Assembly (NCBI RefSeq): GCF_900188155.1
Contig: NZ_FZOG01000008.1
Span: 1-64,000 of the forward strand
Direction of reading: 5' to 3'
Length of the DNA stretch: 64,000 bases
Source: Pseudomonas segetis
Lineage (GTDB): Bacteria; Pseudomonadota; Gammaproteobacteria; Pseudomonadales; Pseudomonadaceae
Part shown: positions 61,586 to 64,000 of the stretch, one piece after another
Layout: the number at the start of each line of letters is the position of its first letter
Numbering within the stretch: the stretch's first letter is position 1
The notes under the pieces: generated by a model
The model's database searches: none
The model's input: the letters and a program-made list of their open reading frames with translations, nothing else
What the model was told of the DNA's origin: nothing
Made by a program: the position numbers and the translations under genes

Positions 61586-61985
61586 ATACCCTACTTAAAT
61601 TCTGAATTTCTAAAAGTGGCGGTGATTGAAGGTACTGCAGCTGGAGAGGCGGGTACCAAGCCATACCTCGAGGGAGGCCACCGCATGCTGTATGGCCAAC
61701 AGGTGCCGCCAACAAATACTGTACGCACATACAGCAAAAAGCAACTACCCCCATTTTCAATCACTGCCAAAACACTCCCACATCCGAACTCCATAGCCGA
61801 GTGACGAGACGAGACTTGAATGAGCAGAGAGCAAGCTCGTATGATTGATGCAGGCTGGATCGGAGCCTGCTGCCCACCTTGGCAAACCCGAATGGGACGA
61901 TTCTCTTCTTACTTAATGCGTTTGGGATTCCCTGTGCGGATCTCGGCAGTGGGCACCGGCACTCCGCGAACAGAGGAGCCTTTAC
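61586..61985. other. 400-bp regulatory region upstream of the accessory operon
   Basis: Divergent region between the PIN-like gene (-) and the 196-aa gene (+). It contains a near-consensus LexA box (61719-61734) and a related CTGT-N7-ACAG element (61688-61702). Small open frames overlapping the boxes have no ribosome-binding site or recognisable product. The 196-aa gene ribosome-binding site (GAGGAG) ends the region. Confidence 0.5.
61719..61734 (-). promoter_or_regulatory. LexA (SOS) box upstream of the PIN-like/1080/592 operon
   Basis: CTGTACGCACATACAG fits CTGT-N8-ACAG. Read toward the operon it is CTGTATGTGCGTACAGTA, close to the E. coli/Pseudomonas SOS consensus including the flanking TA. 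A second imperfect element CTGT-N7-ACAG lies at 61688-61702, so paired boxes are possible. The nearest leftward start is the PIN-like gene at 61585. Confidence 0.7.
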
Positions 61986-62576
61986 ATGCAACGCATTTAC
62001 TTGATCCCGCAAGAAGCCATCTCTCGCCTTAAGCAACGTGCTCGCCGCATGAAGCGAGAAAAAGATATCCCGCATCACGAAGCTCTTGAGATCACAGCCA
62101 AGGCCGCTGGATTTGATAACTGGCATCAGGTCGCAGAAGCTGCGGAGAAGTGCAAGCCGATTGAGGATGCATACCACCGAGGATTTCTGCTGGCTTTCGA
62201 CCCATCAGAAGTGCTTGACACAGAGGATGAAGACTCGCCTCTCAAGTGGGAGCCTTATGCTTTCAACCTTCTGCAAGATCGACTGTTTGAAAACTATGCC
62301 AGTCAGCTTGACGAAGAAGATCCTGATGAAAGGCCTATTTCGGAGACGCTAGATCCGAGTGATCTCCAAGAGTACTTCAGCGATGACTGGGGCAGCATGT
62401 ACTTCTTCCGACTGAAGCGCTCCGACCAAGTGACCACAATCGAGCAACTCTTGTCGCTCGTGAGCAAGAACTCGTTTTGGCCTCCACGCTTCGTCTTCTC
62501 CAAGGGAAAACTGGTGGATACCTATAGGCAACCAGCGCTGAACGCCAACGGTGAAGTTGTGGGCATTCGCTTCTAA
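61986..62576 (+). CDS. Unknown 196-aa acidic protein
   Basis: Not recognised as a named family. The first about 50 residues are a basic helical region (QEAISRLKQRARRMKREKDIPHHEALEITAKAAGFDNWHQVAEAA), a pattern seen at the N-terminus of several mobile-element and toxin-antitoxin-associated proteins (DUF5623-like). The rest is acidic and soluble with many Asp/Glu and no membrane segment. GAGGAG lies 7 bp upstream of the ATG. Convergent with the CsrA-like gene. Confidence 0.55.
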   Translation: MQRIYLIPQEAISRLKQRARRMKREKDIPHHEALEITAKAAGFDNWHQVAEAAEKCKPIEDAYHRGFLLAFDPSEVLDTEDEDSPLKWEPYAFNLLQDRLFENYASQLDEEDPDERPISETLDPSDLQEYFSDDWGSMYFFRLKRSDQVTTIEQLLSLVSKNSFWPPRFVFSKGKLVDTYRQPALNANGEVVGIRF

Positions 62577-62658
62577 CGGCAAACAGCCTTAAGTCTGGCC
62601 GTGTAGACGCCTACGCAAAACAGCTGCCTGGGTTTAATCATTGATTTGAGAACAAAAG

Positions 62659-62865
62659 CTAGGCTGGCAATAATTCTTCACGCAAGATTAAAAGCTCCCG
62701 CGGCGCGTCGATGCCGATACGAGCGGTTCGGTCGCTGAGCTCTACGACATCAATGTAAATGCCGCCGGACCTTAGATCATCCAACAGCGCCGCCTCGTCG
62801 GCACCCTCCTTAATGCTTAAGCAAAGCCGTTCTCCTTGATGACGCGCGAGCACGAGATAACCCAT
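62659..62865 (-). CDS. Divergent CsrA/RsmA-family RNA-binding regulator
   Basis: 68-aa CsrA homologue: MGYLVLARHQGERLCLSI corresponds to the MLxLxRRxGE start, and IGIDAPRELLILREEL carries the conserved RNA-contacting Arg in APRE and REE. The ATG at 62865 has an AAGGAGGG ribosome-binding site 8 bp upstream; the longer frame to 62943 is not needed. Such diverged CsrA paralogues are often carried by Pseudomonas islands and ICEs, probably to bend host RsmA/GacA networks. It is not the chromosomal rsmA. Confidence 0.85.
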   Translation of the reverse strand: MGYLVLARHQGERLCLSIKEGADEAALLDDLRSGGIYIDVVELSDRTARIGIDAPRELLILREELLPA

Positions 62866-63070
62866 TGTGTTGCCCTCCTTGGATAATGGTTCAAGGAGGT
62901 TAGCGCGTTGCGAGAAAAGCGCCATCGGGCCTATGGATTGCACTTCTCATGCTTGTGTTTCATGCATCGGATACCGACAGGTAAAATGACTTGTTCGGAA
63001 CGGGCAGCAGGCCCATGTTCTCGGTCGCTGAAGTAGTCGCCCACTGCCTCTCCTTGCTGGAATGGCAAGA

Positions 63071-63274
63071 TCAGTCTTGATGCAATGACGCTTGCCGGCG
63101 CTCTTCTTTCTTGACCTCCTCCTGAAACGCCTCATCCAACAAGCTAGGGCGCTTCCTCCAGGGCTTGCGGTCGGGCTCAGGCTGCGCCGCATAGGTCACG
63201 ACTTCCCCGCCGTAAACCGCCTCAAACCGTTGCTTCTGGCGCTCAAGCTCAGCGCGCAGTTCGTCTTTCGTCAT
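63071..63274 (-). CDS. Small charged protein of mobile-element type (67 aa)
   Basis: MTKDELRAELERQKQRFEAVYGGEVVTYAA... and a Lys/Glu-rich C-terminus; helical and soluble, no known domain. AAGGGCAGAGC precedes the ATG at 63274. I recall proteins like this beside CsrA paralogues and integrases in pseudomonad islands, so the pair probably belongs to the same mobile element. A longer start at 63313 is possible. Confidence 0.6.
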   Translation of the reverse strand: MTKDELRAELERQKQRFEAVYGGEVVTYAAQPEPDRKPWRKRPSLLDEAFQEEVKKEERRQASLHQD

Positions 63275-63412
63275 GCTCTGCCCTTGAAGATTCGGATGAT
63301 CTGAGATTGCCACACCTTCCGGCCGCCCAGCTTAGGTACCAAGTGGCGATTCACAACTTGGCTGCTTCCTACGGTGAAGGCGCTCCAAGACGTGCGGTGC
63401 TGATTGGCGACC

Positions 63413-63931
63413 CTAGCTGAGGAGTGGAGAGAGAAAGTGACGGACGAACACGCCTGTACTTGGCTTCCGGGTAAAATCCATCGTTCCTAAAAGAGCAATC
63501 ATGGCCTCGGAGGCAGGGAGGCACCGAACCAATAATCGACGATTATTTCCTCTTAGATCATTCACAAACCATTGAACTACTTGACTCGCATAGCCCCGTC
63601 TCCGATATTCAGGAGCTATTATCAGCATATGAAGCTCCATTTCCGCAGGTTCTGGACATGCTCGTAAAATAACAAACCCCACAGATTCACGACCAACAAC
63701 GAGCATCTGCAAAATCACACCCACTTGCTGCCTTGCTCTATAAGAGTCGACCGATAGGCGTAACTGCTGCATGTATGAGTCGACCGCCGTGGGAGTGTCC
63801 AGGCCTGTAAAGTGACCGTTACGCGCCTCCGTCATAAGCAGTGCTCGCACAGTCGATAAATCCACATCCGAAGCCTCGCACAATTGCAACTCCGTCTTCC
63901 TGCGCCTAAATAAACTAAAAATAGCCCACAT
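63413..63931 (-). CDS. GNAT family N-acetyltransferase
   Basis: About 172 aa. The acetyl-CoA-binding motif A is ELHMLIIAPEYRRRGYASQVVQWFV (R-R-R-G-Y-A, i.e. RxxGxA), preceded by the beta4 strand VGFVILRACPEPAEME. The N-terminal 20 residues are basic. Substrate cannot be predicted. The ATG at 63931 has AGGA upstream; a TTG start at 63952 is possible. It is transcribed leftward at the window's edge. Confidence 0.8.
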   Translation of the reverse strand: MWAIFSLFRRRKTELQLCEASDVDLSTVRALLMTEARNGHFTGLDTPTAVDSYMQQLRLSVDSYRARQQVGVILQMLVVGRESVGFVILRACPEPAEMELHMLIIAPEYRRRGYASQVVQWFVNDLRGNNRRLLVRCLPASEAMIALLGTMDFTRKPSTGVFVRHFLSPLLS

Positions 63932-64000
63932 ACTTTCTTTCCTACTCGCCAAAATTAATCGTCTGACAGATATAAATCAACGAGGTAGTGATAGAAGTGA

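Noticed and set aside
61591..61804. Three short overlapping frames around the LexA box
   Set aside because: No ribosome-binding site, no recognisable product, and they cross the operator-like repeats. A small SOS peptide cannot be excluded, but I cannot support it.
62947..63192. 81-codon frame between the CsrA-like and 67-aa genes (minus strand)
   Set aside because: Overlaps the better supported 67-aa gene in another frame and has poor composition.
63310..63420. Possible short plus-strand frame ending near the GNAT stop (RYQVAIHNLAASYGEG)
   Set aside because: Slightly Sel1-repeat-like, but too short, with no start codon context, and lying in a small intergenic gap.
1..64000. CRISPR arrays, insertion sequences, transposases
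   Set aside because: No regularly spaced repeats and no transposase-like proteins were seen in any frame; the only mobile signal is the tRNA-linked tail.

Overview
The window is chromosomal DNA of a Pseudomonas species that does not appear to be P. aeruginosa. Gene order over positions 374-52119 follows, with few exceptions, the order I recall for the P. aeruginosa PAO1 segment from tyrS back to the rpoD-linked c-di-GMP sensor rmcA. Core proteins (Vfr, TrpC, TyrS, RpoD, LptD/SurA) look typically pseudomonad, and GC content is fairly high except in one gene of the right-hand accessory region.

Layout. Positions 1-373 hold four tandem leftward sigma70 promoters, almost certainly for an rRNA operon just outside the window. 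Then come tyrS (-), an M23 endopeptidase and anmK (+), erpA, a bactofilin, a coiled-coil membrane protein and argC (-), hemJ, a nitronate monooxygenase-like enzyme, a DUF805 protein and an SDR (+), a Ycf46-like AAA ATPase (-), coq7 and a periplasmic alpha-carbonic anhydrase (+), speD and an OsmC protein (-), and vfr (+). trpEGDC (-) follows as one compact block preceded by a short Trp-codon leader peptide. Next are gph-rpe (-), a DUF3530 protein (+), the MurNAc recycling pair amgK-murU with a J-domain protein (-), and the envelope/housekeeping run lptD-surA-pdxA-rsmA-apaG-apaH-glpE (+). The stress trio prkA-yeaH-spoVR, a lipoprotein and cca (+), folB-folK (-), plsY (+), tsaD (-), rpsU, dnaG, rpoD and rmcA (+) complete the core, which ends in a CAU-anticodon tRNA (probably tRNA-Ile2).

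Positions 52120-64000 are accessory DNA entered through that tRNA. A short reading frame running backwards into the tRNA looks like the leftover tail of a tyrosine integrase. The cargo is a TrlF-type PHP plus ABC/AAA ATPase (+), convergent with a leftward three-gene operon: a PIN-like nuclease (351 aa), a 1080-aa protein with a PD-(D/E)XK-like N-terminus and a long helical-repeat body, and a 592-aa protein of unknown family. A near-consensus LexA (SOS) box lies 134 bp upstream of the first gene. To the right are an unknown 196-aa protein, a divergent CsrA/RsmA paralogue, a small charged protein and a GNAT acetyltransferase.

The most interesting element is the operon at 57-62 kb. It looks like an SOS-responsive multi-nuclease conflict or defence module that I cannot match to a named system. 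The assignment is inference from motifs and context.
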